Source: Halobaculum sp. MBLA0147
Lineage (GTDB): Archaea > Halobacteriota > Halobacteria > Halobacteriales > Haloferacaceae
Reading direction: 5' to 3'
Length of the DNA: 64,000 nucleotides
NCBI RefSeq assembly: GCF_041361345.1
Contig: NZ_JBGKAD010000001.1
Span: 2,170,001 to 2,234,000, forward strand
Below are positions 7,484-16,098 of this stretch, in pieces. Under the pieces are notes generated by a model. That model had not been told where the DNA came from, made no database searches, and was given only the letters and a program-made list of their open reading frames with translations. How positions within the stretch are numbered: the stretch's first letter is position 1; each line of letters begins with the position of its first letter. The translations under genes were made by a program, and so were the position numbers.

Positions 7484-8538
7484 GCGACGCCGAGACCACC
7501 CACAAGACCGCGAACGTCCCCGAGTGGAAGCGCCGCGAGGTCGACGAGCTCGTCGACTTCGTCGAGTCGTACGACGCGGTCGGTGTGGTGGACCTCACGG
7601 GCATCCCGAGCCGACAGTTGCAGGACATGCGCCGCGAACTGCACGGGCAGGCCGCGCTGCGGATGAGCCGCAACACCCTGACGGTCCGCGCACTCGAAGA
7701 GGTCGGCGGAGAGGTCGCCGAGCTCGCCGGGCACATGACGGGCCACGTCGGGCTGATCGGCACGAACGACAACCCGTTCGGACTCTACCAGCAGCTGGAG
7801 GCGTCGAAGACCTCCGCGCCGATCGGTGCGGGGGAGATCGCGCCCAACGAGATCGTGATCCCCGAGGGCGACACCGGTGTCGACCCGGGGCCGTTCGTGG
7901 GTGAACTCCAGCAGATCGGCGCAGACGCGCGGATCCAGGAGGGGTCGATCCAGGTGCTGTCGGACTCCGTCGTCGCCGAGGCCGGCGACGAGGTGTCTGC
8001 AGACATGGCGAACGTGCTGGGCGAACTCGGCATCGAGCCGAAGGAGGTCGGACTCGACCTCCGTGCCGTCGTCGCCGACGGCGTGTCGTTCGACCCAGAG
8101 GACCTGGCGATCGACGTCGACGAGTACCGCGCGGACGTGGAGGCGGCCGCCGCAGCGGGGCGGAACCTCTCGATCAACGCCGCGTACCCGACCGCGCAGA
8201 CGGCCGGTGCCCTGCTGGGCAAGGCCGCCAACGAGGCGAAGGGCCTCGGCGTGTTCGCGGCCATCGAGGACGAGGCGATCATGCCCGACCTCGTGGCGAA
8301 GGCGGACGCACAGGTCCGGGCCATCGCCGCGGAGATCGACGACGAGGACGCGCTCCCGGAGGCACTCCGGGACCTCGACGCGCCGGCGGCCGCAGACGCG
8401 GCCGACGACGCGGGAGACGACGACGAGGCGGACGCCGACGAGGCAGACGCCGACGAGGCACAGGACGACGAAGACGACACCGAGGACGACGGCGACGACG
8501 ACGGTGCCGCCGGCCTGGGTAACATGTTCGGAGACTGA
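7480..8538 (+). CDS. rpl10: 50S ribosomal protein L10 / acidic P0 (uL10)
   Basis: A 352-residue archaeal uL10 (P0), the base of the ribosomal stalk to which P1 dimers bind. The rRNA-binding part comes first ([32 protein letters not shown]). The archaeal insertion and the helical spine for P1 follow, and the C-terminus is a long Asp/Glu/Ala linker ending [11 protein letters not shown], the factor-binding tail. It is translationally coupled to uL1 by ATGA. The acidic tail is normal for halophiles. Confidence 0.96.
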   Translation: MSDAETTHKTANVPEWKRREVDELVDFVESYDAVGVVDLTGIPSRQLQDMRRELHGQAALRMSRNTLTVRALEEVGGEVAELAGHMTGHVGLIGTNDNPFGLYQQLEASKTSAPIGAGEIAPNEIVIPEGDTGVDPGPFVGELQQIGADARIQEGSIQVLSDSVVAEAGDEVSADMANVLGELGIEPKEVGLDLRAVVADGVSFDPEDLAIDVDEYRADVEAAAAAGRNLSINAAYPTAQTAGALLGKAANEAKGLGVFAAIEDEAIMPDLVAKADAQVRAIAAEIDDEDALPEALRDLDAPAAADAADDAGDDDEADADEADADEAQDDEDDTEDDGDDDGAAGLGNMFGD

Positions 8539-8553
8539 CACGGAGGATCAACG

Positions 8554-8898
8554 ATGGAGTACGTCTACGCAGCACTCATCCTGAACGAGACTGGCGCAGA
8601 GATCACCGAAGAGAACGTGACCGGCATCCTGGAGGCGGCGGGCGTCGACGTGGAGGAGTCCCGCGTCAAGGCGCTGACCGCGGCCCTCGAGGACGTCGAC
8701 ATCGAGGAGGCCGTCGAGTCGGCGGCCGCCGCACCGGCCGCAGCAGCCGGCGGTGCCGCCGGTGGTGCCGAGGCCGACGCGGCCGACGAGGACGACGAGG
8801 ACGACGACGCCGAGGAGGAGGCCGAGGAGGCCGACGCCGAGGACGACGACGAGGACGACGGCGACGCCGGCGAAGGGCTCGGCGAGCTGTTCGGCTGA
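8554..8898 (+). CDS. rpl12: 50S ribosomal protein P1 (L12e)
   Basis: A 114-residue archaeal P1, present as dimers on the stalk and recruiting translation GTPases. The N-terminal dimerisation domain starts [20 protein letters not shown]; an Ala-rich hinge (about 50-70) leads to an acidic tail ending GLGELFG, almost the same ending as uL10. GGAGGATC lies 5-6 nt before the ATG. It is the last gene of the operon; a T-rich stretch near 8931 could help termination. Confidence 0.95.
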   Translation: MEYVYAALILNETGAEITEENVTGILEAAGVDVEESRVKALTAALEDVDIEEAVESAAAAPAAAAGGAAGGAEADAADEDDEDDDAEEEAEEADAEDDDEDDGDAGEGLGELFG

Positions 8899-8940
8899 TC
8901 GGCAGTCACACCCTCGATCCGCACGGACACGACTTCTTTC

Positions 8941-9077
8941 GACGCGACCCGGCGAGTGGCGACCACGTGACCTTCCCGGGCCGGTCGGGACTGCAGACGC
9001 GACCCGGCGAGTGATGACGACGTGACTCCCCCGAGCCGGTCGGAACTGCAGACGCGACCCGGCGAGTAACGACACCG
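8941..9077. repeat. 55-bp tandem repeat, about 2.5 copies
   Basis: Units start at 8941, 8996 and 9051, each opening GACGCGACCCGGCGAGT; the first two run their full 55 bp and differ at roughly eight positions, and the third breaks off after about 25 bp. The array follows the stalk operon and ends shortly before the inverted-repeat element at 9087. No open frame runs through it that looks like a gene. Confidence 0.85.
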
Positions 9078-9086
9078 GGAGGGGGC

Positions 9087-9365
9087 GGTGTTCAGATAAG
9101 GATGAGTAGTCAGACGAGACTATCACTCAGGAAGCCCCGAGGGGATCGCGGTCGCTCGGTGACATATCGCGCCTCTCGGCACCGTTCGGCGCGATAGGGG
9201 CCGCCGAGACGACTGAAGTGAACGCGATCCCCTCGCCCCTTCCAGTCCCGCCCGAATCCGCCCCGCACAGCGCCTCACCCTCCCCAGCCTCGTCGCTCGC
9301 TTCGCTCGCTCCTCCCTCGCGCGTTTCTCGCGCGCCACCCGCAATCGTCGGCTTATCTGAACACC
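9087..9365. mobile_element. 279-bp MITE-like element with 14-bp terminal inverted repeats
   Basis: The ends GGTGTTCAGATAAG (9087-9100) and CTTATCTGAACACC (9352-9365) are perfect inverted copies. Inside are nested inverted repeats: CGAGGGGATCGCG (9138-9150) pairs with 9223-9235, and TATCGCGCC (9165-9173) with 9188-9196. CGCGCG repeats at 9318-9323 and 9329-9334 form another hairpin. No transposase frame is present, so the element would be non-autonomous or decayed. I see no convincing target-site duplication. It fills most of the gap before the TctA-like gene. Confidence 0.6.
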
Positions 9366-9416
9366 ACCCAGGAGGGTACCCGTACCCTCAAGTATGGAAC
9401 CGGGACCAGTGGGCAC

Positions 9417-10679
9417 GTGTCCCCGTCGCTCGTCGCGTCTCTCGTCGCCGTCCTGCCCTCCGTCGGGAGCGGTGCGGCCGGCGGGCCGCTCGCGGCGGCG
9501 ACGCTGTGCGGCTGTGCGCTCGGGCTCTGTAGCGGGCTCCTCCCCGGATTGCACGCGAACAACCTCGCCGTGTTGCTGCTCGCGGCGGCCCCGCGGCTCG
9601 GACTCGCGCCGCTCCCGTTGGGGTGTGCGATGCTCGCGGCCGGGGTCGTGCACACGTTCCTCGACGTGGTCCCCTCGCTGGCGCTGGGCGTCCCGGACGC
9701 CGCGATGGCGGCGAGTGCGCTCCCCGGTCACGAACTCGTCTTGGGCGGTCGTGGACGGGAGGCACTCCGGCTGTCGGCGGTCGGGAGCGGGGCGGCGCTG
9801 CTCGTCGCGGTGCCGGTCGCCGTGCCGCTGACCGCCGTCGCGGCCGACCTGTACCCGCGACTCCGCCCACACCTCCCACTCGTGCTCGGCGCGGTCGTCG
9901 TGCTCGCCATCGCCACGGAGACGACGTGGCGCCGTCGCGCGGCGGGGGCGGCCGCCTTCTGTCTCGCCGCCGGGCTGGGCGCCGCGACGCCGGAGACGAC
10001 GCCCACGGCACCCGTCGCCGCGGGCGGGACACTCACGCCGCTGTTCGCGGGACTGTTCGGCGCCCCCGTGTTGCTGGACGCGCTCGACGGCGGTGGTGTG
10101 CCGCCGCAGGCGGACGCGCGACTCGCGTTGTCGCCGCGCTCGCTCGGTGTGGCGGCGGCGGCCGGCACCGGCGCGGGTGCGGCGGTCGGCTACCTCCCCG
10201 GCGTCTCGGCCGGCGTCGCGTCCGTGGTCGCGCTCCCGTTCACCCGCGGGGAGTCGCCGGCACGCGAGTACGTCGTCGCCACCAGCGGCGCGAACACGGC
10301 GACGGCGGCGTTCGCGCTGTTCGCGTTCGTCGTGCTCGGGACGCCACGCTCCGGCGTGTTGGTGGCGATGTCCGACGCCGGTGTCCCGCGGCGACTCCCC
10401 ACGCTGCTGGCGGCGACGGCGGTCGCGGGAGTGGTCGGCGTCGCGGGCGTGTTCTGGCTCGGCGACGCCGCGTTCCGCGTGGCGCGGTGGGTCCCACAGC
10501 GGACACTGGTCTGTGTCGTGTTGGTCGGCGTCGTCGGCCTCTCGGTCGCGTTCGCGGGGGTGACCGGACTCGTCGCGTTCGCGGCCGCGACCGCCGTCGG
10601 GTTCCTCCCGCCGCGCTTCGGCTGCCGACGCGTCCACCTGATGGGCGTGCTGCTCGGACCACTCGTGTTCGGCGTGTGA
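9417..10679 (+). CDS. TctA-like membrane permease
   Basis: A 420-residue polytopic membrane protein with some ten to twelve hydrophobic helices. Two similar Gly-rich repeats stand out: GLLPGLHANNLAVLLLA near residue 45 and GYLPGVSAGVASVVALP near residue 263. This paired glycine-proline motif is typical of the TctA large subunit of tripartite tricarboxylate transporters. No TctB- or TctC-like gene is adjacent, so it is more likely the stand-alone archaeal relative with unknown substrate. The GTG at 9417 is the first plausible start after the inverted-repeat element. Confidence 0.72.
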   Translation: MSPSLVASLVAVLPSVGSGAAGGPLAAATLCGCALGLCSGLLPGLHANNLAVLLLAAAPRLGLAPLPLGCAMLAAGVVHTFLDVVPSLALGVPDAAMAASALPGHELVLGGRGREALRLSAVGSGAALLVAVPVAVPLTAVAADLYPRLRPHLPLVLGAVVVLAIATETTWRRRAAGAAAFCLAAGLGAATPETTPTAPVAAGGTLTPLFAGLFGAPVLLDALDGGGVPPQADARLALSPRSLGVAAAAGTGAGAAVGYLPGVSAGVASVVALPFTRGESPAREYVVATSGANTATAAFALFAFVVLGTPRSGVLVAMSDAGVPRRLPTLLAATAVAGVVGVAGVFWLGDAAFRVARWVPQRTLVCVVLVGVVGLSVAFAGVTGLVAFAAATAVGFLPPRFGCRRVHLMGVLLGPLVFGV

Positions 10680-10800
10680 CCGGCACGGCCGACCGGTCCG
10701 TCGCGTCGATCGCTTTCCCGTGGGTCCCCGACAGCAGCGGTCTCCGTGGGTCTGCACCCGACGCCGTGTCGGCGTCCGGGCCGTGTACGAAAGACAACGG

Positions 10801-10806
10801 TTAAAG
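10801..10806 (+). promoter_or_regulatory. TATA-like box for the zinc-finger/EF-1 beta operon
   Basis: TTAAAG lies 26 nt before the ATG of the zinc-finger gene, in a short AT-rich patch of a GC-rich gap. This fits a leaderless transcript. Confidence 0.55.
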
Positions 10807-10829
10807 CCCGCGGCACGCTCGTTCGGAGT

Positions 10830-11015
10830 ATGAGCGACGCCGAACAAGCGGAGCGCGCCGAGCGCCGGTGCGTCTCCTGTGGCATCAACGTCGCCGGCCT
10901 CTCGGCCGCGTCGTTCGACTGCCCCGAGTGTGGAACCGGCATCGACCGGTGTGCGACCTGCCGGAAGCAGAGCAAGCTCTACGAGTGTCCCAGCTGTGGG
11001 TTCAGGGGGCCGTGA
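10830..11015 (+). CDS. Two-zinc-finger small protein (HVO_2753 type)
   Basis: A 61-residue protein with four CxxC pairs: CVSC, CPEC, CATC and CPSC, enough for two zinc ribbons. It matches the small haloarchaeal zinc-finger protein known from Haloferax as HVO_2753. That family lies next to EF-1 beta, as here, where the EF-1 beta ATG follows the stop by 2 nt. RNA or protein binding is likely. Mutants of the Haloferax homologue are reported to affect swarming and biofilms; I am recalling this rather than deriving it. Confidence 0.88.
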   Translation: MSDAEQAERAERRCVSCGINVAGLSAASFDCPECGTGIDRCATCRKQSKLYECPSCGFRGP

Positions 11016-11017
11016 CG

Positions 11018-11284
11018 ATGGGGAAGGTCGCCGCCCAGCTGAAGGTCATGCCGGAGAGCCCGGAGATCGACCTGGACGCGCTCCAGGAGACCCTCGAAGA
11101 GGCCCTGCCGGAGGGTGCCGAGATCACCGGCTTCGACCGTGACGACGTCGCCTTCGGGCTCGTCGCACTGCTCCCGACCGTCGTCGTCGCCGACGACGAG
11201 GGCGGGACGGAGGCCGTCGAGGAGGCCTTCGCCGAGGTCGAGAACGTCGAGTCGGTGTCCGTCGAGAGCGTCGGCCGTCTCTGA
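11018..11284 (+). CDS. ef1b: Translation elongation factor 1-beta
   Basis: An 88-residue aEF-1 beta, the nucleotide exchange factor that recharges EF-1 alpha with GTP. It starts [19 protein letters not shown] and shows the family's ferredoxin-like pattern with [20 protein letters not shown] and a C-terminal [19 protein letters not shown]. The length is normal. It is co-transcribed with the zinc-finger gene. Confidence 0.95.
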   Translation: MGKVAAQLKVMPESPEIDLDALQETLEEALPEGAEITGFDRDDVAFGLVALLPTVVVADDEGGTEAVEEAFAEVENVESVSVESVGRL

Positions 11285-11409
11285 GTCGGTCCGAGACACC
11301 GCAGATTCGTTCTCTCGCGTCACGCGTCGTCGAAGAGCGTCGCGGTTCTCGTTCGTCGTCGGCGTCGCGGTCAGCGCTCCAGCGAGACGGCGTCGAGTGT
11401 GGTGGTGTC

Positions 11410-12225
11410 CTACAGCCGAACCGACACGCCACGCTCGTCGAGGTACCGCTTCACCTCGCCGATCCCGAACTCGTCGAAGTGGAAGATGGAGGCCGCGAGG
11501 CCGGCGTCCGCGCCGGCCTCGGTGAACACCTCGTACATGTCCTCCGGACCACCACACCCCGAGGAGGCGATCACCGGCGTCGAGACGGTGTCACAGACGG
11601 CGCTCGTCAGTGGGACGTCGTACCCCTCCTTCGTCCCGTCGGCGTCGATGGAGTTGACGAACAGTTCGCCGGCACCGCGCGACTCCGCCTCGCTCGCCCA
11701 CTCGACCACGTCCAGGTCCGTCCCCTCGCGGCCACCCTTCACCGTACACTCGAACCAACAGGACTCCCCGCCGACCTCGACGTAGTGTTCCCCCTGCTCG
11801 TCGAACCGTCGCCGCGCGTCGACGCTGATGACGATACACTGACTCCCGAACGCCGCCGCCCCCTCGTCGATCAGTTCGGGACGAGCGATGGCGCCGGAGT
11901 TGATCGACACCTTGTCCGCGCCCGCACGGAGCGTCTCCTTCACGTCCTCGCGCGTCCGGATGCCGCCGCCGACCGTCAACGGAATGAACACCTCGTCGGC
12001 GACCCGTTCGACCGTGTCGAGCATCGTCGCCCGGCCCTCCGCGCTGGCGGTGATGTCGAGGAAGACGAACTCGTCTGCGCCGGCCGCGTTGTACTTCTTG
12101 GCCATCTCCACCGGGTCCCCGGTGAACTGGAGGTCCTCGAAGTTCACCCCGGTGTAGACGGCGGCGTTCCCGTCGTCGTCCAAGTCCACGTCGATACACG
12201 GGATGATACGCTTCGTGAGTGTCAC
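11410..12225 (-). CDS. hisF: Imidazole glycerol phosphate synthase cyclase subunit HisF
   Basis: A 271-residue (beta-alpha)8 HisF, which with HisH converts PRFAR and ammonia into imidazole glycerol phosphate and AICAR in histidine synthesis. The catalytic aspartates are present in RIIPCIDVD and VISVDARR. Phosphate-binding loops ([30 protein letters not shown]) are intact. The GTG at 12223-12225 is chosen because it gives [12 protein letters not shown], the usual start; the frame upstream is arginine-rich and runs into the intergenic hairpins. No other his gene is nearby. Confidence 0.95.
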   Translation of the reverse strand: MTLTKRIIPCIDVDLDDDGNAAVYTGVNFEDLQFTGDPVEMAKKYNAAGADEFVFLDITASAEGRATMLDTVERVADEVFIPLTVGGGIRTREDVKETLRAGADKVSINSGAIARPELIDEGAAAFGSQCIVISVDARRRFDEQGEHYVEVGGESCWFECTVKGGREGTDLDVVEWASEAESRGAGELFVNSIDADGTKEGYDVPLTSAVCDTVSTPVIASSGCGGPEDMYEVFTEAGADAGLAASIFHFDEFGIGEVKRYLDERGVSVRL

Positions 12226-12278
12226 TGGCAGAAAGTTTGCGGGAGTGCGGTTTGTCGGTTTCGACCGACCTTTTTCAC

Positions 12279-12313
12279 TCCTCGGGTGGCGCGCAGCGCG
12301 CGCCACCCGAGGA
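12279..12313. repeat. Long perfect hairpin in the hisF/oxidoreductase gap
   Basis: A 16-bp perfect stem (12279-12294 with 12298-12313, CCTCGGGTGGCGCGC in its core) closes a 3-nt AGC loop, flanked by T5 on the left and A6 on the right. It lies upstream of both divergent genes, so it is not an obvious terminator for either. A dispersed palindromic repeat is possible. Confidence 0.8.
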
Positions 12314-12334
12314 AAAAAGCTCGATCAAAAAGGG

Positions 12335-12364
12335 CCGCGAGCGCGCCGTTCGGCGCGCTCGCGG
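12335..12364. repeat. Second hairpin in the hisF/oxidoreductase gap
   Basis: A 14-bp perfect stem (12335-12348, CCGCGAGCGCGCCG, with 12351-12364) closes a 2-nt loop only 21 bp after the previous hairpin. The two adjacent strong palindromes in a divergent promoter region look like a repeat element, not ordinary promoter sequence. Confidence 0.75.
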
Positions 12365-12392
12365 TGGATTGCGGTGCCGCGACCGCCGCCGC

Positions 12393-12502
12393 AACCGCCC
12401 CGCACCGCCTCCGCTACCGCGACCGCCCCGCACCGCCTCCGCTACCGCGACCACCCCATGCCGCCTCCGCTACCGCGACCGCCCCACACCACTCCGCTCC
12501 GC
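12393..12502. repeat. 28-bp tandem repeat, about four copies
   Basis: Units of 28 bp start at 12393, 12421 and 12449, with a diverged 26-bp unit at 12477. The common core is CCGCCTCCGCTACCGCGACC. The strand is C-rich with almost no long purine runs. The array occupies the middle of a 558-bp gap. The rest of the gap (12503-12783) shows no gene I can support, and no clear TATA box for the oxidoreductase. Confidence 0.8.
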
Positions 12503-12783
12503 GACCGCCGCCGCAACCGCCCCGCACCGCCTCGGCACCGTTCCACACCGATTCGACTCGTCACCGTCCCCACCTCTGTCGTCGTCCCGTCTCTCCGCCG
12601 ACCCCGTGTCGGGGACACTGCCTGTGGCGCGGGACGACACGCGCCTGCGACACGGTACACCGCTGGTGTACGACGTCCCGGGCGCGTCTCCACGGTCGAC
12701 CACCCGGCGTGGCGAGGACTGTCGGGGCGCTCCCGGTCGGCAGTTCCACAAGCGACTTTGCCCGTCCCCGCCCACTGCCTCCA

Positions 12784-14256
12784 ATGATCGGAATCGTCGG
12801 CGGCGGCCTCGCCGGCCTCGCGGCCGCCTACCGACTCCAACAACGCGGCTACGAGGTCACCGTCTACGAGGCCGGCGGTCCCGAGGCACTCGGTGGACTC
12901 GCACGCACCTACGAGACGAGCGGCGACGACATCGAACAGTTCTACCACCACCTCTCGAAGAACGAACGGACCATCGTCGAGTTGGCCGAGGAGATCGGCG
13001 TCGGCGACAGCGTCGAGTGGCGCGTCGGCGAGAACGCCTACTACGTCGACGGCACCGTCCACCCGATGGACACCCCGTGGCAACTGCTCGCGTTCCCCTA
13101 CTGGAGCCTCTACGACACCTTCCGACTCGGGATGCTCACCCTCGACGTGGACGTGCGCGGCGGCGTCCCGTCGTTCGACACCTACGAACGACTCGAAGAC
13201 TTCGAGGACCAGACCGCCGTCGAGTTCGCCCGCGAACACACCACGGAGAACGTCTACGAGACCTTCTTCGACCCACTGCTGGAGGCGAAGTTCGGCTCCC
13301 GGAAGGCAGACGTGAGTGCCGCGTGGCTCCTCGGCCGGATCAAGTTCCGCGGGGAACGCGACCTCCTCCGCGGCGAGATCCTCGGCTACTTCGAGGGCGG
13401 GTTCCGGACGTTCCTCGACGCCCTGATCGACGCCGTCGGCCGCGAGAACGTCGAGACACACGCCCGCGTGACCGACCTCGCGACGGACGACGGCGCCGTG
13501 GACTCGATCACCGTCGAGCGAGCGACCGAGCCCGTCGCTGCCGACGGCGGGGCGAGTGCGGCCGACGGCAGCGGTGTCGATACCGACGCGACCGACACCG
13601 GCGCGGTCGACACCGGCGCGGCCGGCTCCGGTGGCCCCGACGCGCGGTCGACCGGCTCCGGCGGTCCGCCGGCGACGGAGACCGTGACGGAGTCGGTCGA
13701 CGACCTCGTCGTGGCGACGATGCCGAACGTGTTGGAGTCGCTGACGGGGTACCCCTGCGAGGTGGACTTCCAGGCGTCCGTCTGTGCCGTCGTCACGCTC
13801 TCGGAGGGACTCACCGACACCTACTGGCTCAACGTCGCCGACGACGCCCCGTTCGGCGCGCTGATCGAACACACGAACTTCGTGCCACCGGAACGCTACG
13901 GCGGCGACCACCTCCTGTACCTCGCCAGCTACGTCCAAGACGAGTCGGCGTGGCTCTGGCAGGCCGACGACGACGAGGTCGAAGAGCGGTGGCTCGCGGG
14001 TGTCGAGGACCTGTTCCCGTCGTTCGACCGCGCGAGCGTGGAGTCGTTCCAGCTCGCTCGCGCCCCCCGCGCCGCCCCGATCTACGAGTGTGGGTACCTG
14101 GATCTCGTGGTGCCGTACGACCTCGGCGACGAGGTCGCGGAGGGACTGTACTACGCCGGGATGGCCTCCGAGGCACAGTACCCCGAGCGGTCGACGAACG
14201 GCGCCGTCCTCGCCGGCTACGAGTGTGCCGACCTGATCGACGAGCGCCGCGAGTGA
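12784..14256 (+). CDS. FAD-dependent oxidoreductase, amine-oxidase/protoporphyrinogen-oxidase-like
   Basis: A 490-residue flavoprotein. The dinucleotide-binding fold is at the very N-terminus (IGIVGGGLAGLAAAYRL, then VTVYEA) and a C-terminal FAD motif reads YYAGMASEAQYPERSTNGAV. This is the family of protoporphyrinogen oxidase, UDP-galactopyranose mutase-like and carotenoid/squalene-related oxidases. YHHLSKNERTIVELAEEIG and AAWLLGRIKFR occur in the archaeal relatives I recall, often linked to glycan or lipid genes. Residues about 249-305 are a Gly/Ala/Asp/Thr low-complexity insertion between the FAD and substrate parts. The substrate is unknown. Confidence 0.82.
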   Translation: MIGIVGGGLAGLAAAYRLQQRGYEVTVYEAGGPEALGGLARTYETSGDDIEQFYHHLSKNERTIVELAEEIGVGDSVEWRVGENAYYVDGTVHPMDTPWQLLAFPYWSLYDTFRLGMLTLDVDVRGGVPSFDTYERLEDFEDQTAVEFAREHTTENVYETFFDPLLEAKFGSRKADVSAAWLLGRIKFRGERDLLRGEILGYFEGGFRTFLDALIDAVGRENVETHARVTDLATDDGAVDSITVERATEPVAADGGASAADGSGVDTDATDTGAVDTGAAGSGGPDARSTGSGGPPATETVTESVDDLVVATMPNVLESLTGYPCEVDFQASVCAVVTLSEGLTDTYWLNVADDAPFGALIEHTNFVPPERYGGDHLLYLASYVQDESAWLWQADDDEVEERWLAGVEDLFPSFDRASVESFQLARAPRAAPIYECGYLDLVVPYDLGDEVAEGLYYAGMASEAQYPERSTNGAVLAGYECADLIDERRE

Positions 14257-14281
14257 GTGGGCGACGAGAGACGATCCGCCG

Positions 14282-14911
14282 TCACTCGGCCTCTCCGGTC
14301 TGTTCGTGCCACGAGTCGACGTGTGGGCCCTCGTTCTCGGGGCGGAACTGCTCGGGGTGTCGCCACCAGAAGTCGTCCGGATAGTAGTCGACGGCCACCA
14401 CGTCGAGTTCGTCTCTGTGGGTGGGACACTCGTGTGTGTACTTCTGGTACAGTACTGCGTCCACACCCTCGATACGTCCACGTAGTCGATCCGGAACCTC
14501 GTCGGCAGAGAGGAACTGAAGTGCGTACTCGATCCCGCCCCTCCGCGACAGCGCGTGCGATGTCTCGATACCGACTGGGTCGAGACAGAACGCGGTGTGT
14601 ACGTCGTCGGGGATGTCTCGGAGTAACCTCTCGATCCGCTCGACTAGTACGTCTTCGACAGCCAGTTCTCGCTTGCTAGTGATTCGGTCGAGGTCGCGAG
14701 CGAACTCCGCGCTCGGAGAGACCAGTTCCGACCCGTCCCGTCCAGTCTGCGCCCGCCACTCGCCGACGTAGCGGAGGTCTTGGATCGCGGCGACAGTGTC
14801 GGCGAGGTGCTGTTCGACACTCTCACCACGTCGAACGTGCTCTAGTCCCTCCGTCGCTCGCTCTCGAGCGTCGTCTATCAACCACTCGAAGGAGTCGCTC
14901 TCGTCGCTCAT
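14282..14911 (-). CDS. Hypothetical protein at the edge of the toxin island
   Basis: A 209-residue acidic soluble protein with no family I recognise. It has a helical N-terminal half (WLIDDARERATEGLEHVRRG) and a C-terminal part rich in Tyr, Trp and His (VAVDYYPDDFWWRHPEQF). A possible metal-binding set HECPTH lies near residue 164. Its base composition is lower in GC than the oxidoreductase next door, like the operon to its right. It is separated from that operon by 161 bp, so it may be an independent gene of the same island, for example another immunity or accessory protein; that role is a guess. Confidence 0.7.
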   Translation of the reverse strand: MSDESDSFEWLIDDARERATEGLEHVRRGESVEQHLADTVAAIQDLRYVGEWRAQTGRDGSELVSPSAEFARDLDRITSKRELAVEDVLVERIERLLRDIPDDVHTAFCLDPVGIETSHALSRRGGIEYALQFLSADEVPDRLRGRIEGVDAVLYQKYTHECPTHRDELDVVAVDYYPDDFWWRHPEQFRPENEGPHVDSWHEQTGEAE

Positions 14912-15072
14912 ATCTCCGTGGTTAACCGACAGATCGTCTTTACTCCCTCACCGATGGTACTGTGAGTGTAGCGAGGGATCGTCCCCGTCCGTCGGTTCTG
15001 CTCGTCGGGTCGTCGGCCCACGTAGTCGACCACCGTTCGGCGCGACTCACTGGCCGAACAGTGCACGTTCGA

Positions 15073-16098
15073 TCACCGCTCGGAGTGACCCGAACCGGTT
15101 CTCCGTCGCACTCGGTCCAGCGGTCCCACACCCGACAGCCACTCGTCACTCACGTCGCCGGCCGTTCCAGGTGCTCGGTACCCGTCGATCTCGGCGTCCG
15201 TCAGATCGTACCGGTCGTAGAACTCGGTGTGCTGGTAGCGGATCGTCTGTCTGAACAGGCCGTGTCCGAGCACGCGGAACGGGTCGGGTGGTTCGACTCC
15301 CAGTCGGAGGTACGCGTCTCGGACCTGACAGGTGAGGTGGTGTAACACCATCCCCTGGAAGACACCTGCCGACAGTGGCTCGTCGAGAGTCACTTCCGGT
15401 GGGAGGAGTTGGAGCCGAGCGTCTGTAGGCTCGTCTCGCGCGTGTGTTCGCTCCCCGGCCGTCGCCTCCTCGACACCCGTCTCCTCTCGCGTCTGGTAGA
15501 ACACGTCCGGGGTCGACACTTCGAGGATCGGGTCGCGTCCGTCGAGGTGCGTCTCGACACGCTCACTCAGTCCCTCGAGTACGTCGTAGTGGTCCGTCAC
15601 CCCACCCACGATGTCACTCGGGTCGAACGCTCGTGGGTCGTCCAGGTAGCTCTCGAAGTCGAGCCCGGTGAACAGATCCGCACGGACGACGAGCCCGCCA
15701 CCGGCGTCGTGGTACGGACCGTCGACGACGGGATCGACCGTCGGACACACCACACTGTTGTACTGCCGTCTGCAGGCGCCGAAGTGGTGCTCGAACGTCT
15801 CGACGTCGAGCAGGAACACGGCTCCGACGACGTGAGCGAGCCACTCGGGAGTCGAGCGGCGCTCGAACGTCGGGTACCCACGTTCCCGCTGGACGTAGTA
15901 CCGGGCGTAGTACTGTGCTCGTTCGATCCGGATTCTGTCGGCGTGTGTGTATCCAGATGGTCCCTTCGAGTAGCCATCCTGTTTGTAGCCGGTGATCTCG
16001 CCTGTTCTGTCGAGATCGATCAGGTGCTCTACGTCGGCGTGGTCGATAACACTGACCCCGACAACCTGCTCCCCCTCTCCAGTTATCTCTGCTCTCAT
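15073..16098 (-). CDS. Unknown protein, fourth gene of the DUF4157 operon
   Basis: A 341-residue soluble protein of unrecognised family. Charged and aromatic residues are frequent, with segments such as ERAQYYARYYVQRERGYP, WLAHVVGAVFLLDVETFEHH and DGPYHDAGGGLVVRADLF. Two conserved-looking His pairs (FEHHFG, MVLHHLT) could bind metal but no known motif is matched. Its ATG overlaps the upstream gene's TGA by 4 nt (ATGA), so it is translated as part of the operon that begins with the DUF4157 protein. Its C-terminus is basic (RRRTGSGHSER). A second toxin, an adaptor or an immunity protein are all possible; none is shown. Confidence 0.72.
   Translation of the reverse strand: MRAEITGEGEQVVGVSVIDHADVEHLIDLDRTGEITGYKQDGYSKGPSGYTHADRIRIERAQYYARYYVQRERGYPTFERRSTPEWLAHVVGAVFLLDVETFEHHFGACRRQYNSVVCPTVDPVVDGPYHDAGGGLVVRADLFTGLDFESYLDDPRAFDPSDIVGGVTDHYDVLEGLSERVETHLDGRDPILEVSTPDVFYQTREETGVEEATAGERTHARDEPTDARLQLLPPEVTLDEPLSAGVFQGMVLHHLTCQVRDAYLRLGVEPPDPFRVLGHGLFRQTIRYQHTEFYDRYDLTDAEIDGYRAPGTAGDVSDEWLSGVGPLDRVRRRTGSGHSER

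Noticed and set aside
9087-9365. Target-site duplication around the inverted-repeat element
   Set aside because: The flanks GAGGGGGC and ACCCAGGA do not match, so no duplication is claimed.
9123-10847. A 574-codon leftward open frame opposite the TctA-like gene
   Set aside because: Its composition is Arg/Gly/Glu-rich and low in hydrophobic residues, typical of the antisense of a membrane-protein gene.
12279-12364. Hairpins as a transcription terminator for hisF
   Set aside because: They lie upstream of hisF and upstream of the oxidoreductase, not after a stop codon of either.
11479-14256. A 925-codon frame fusing sequence opposite hisF to the FAD oxidoreductase
   Set aside because: The extra N-terminal part is antisense to hisF and runs through the hairpins and 28-bp repeats. 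The flavoprotein's dinucleotide fold starts directly at the ATG 12784.
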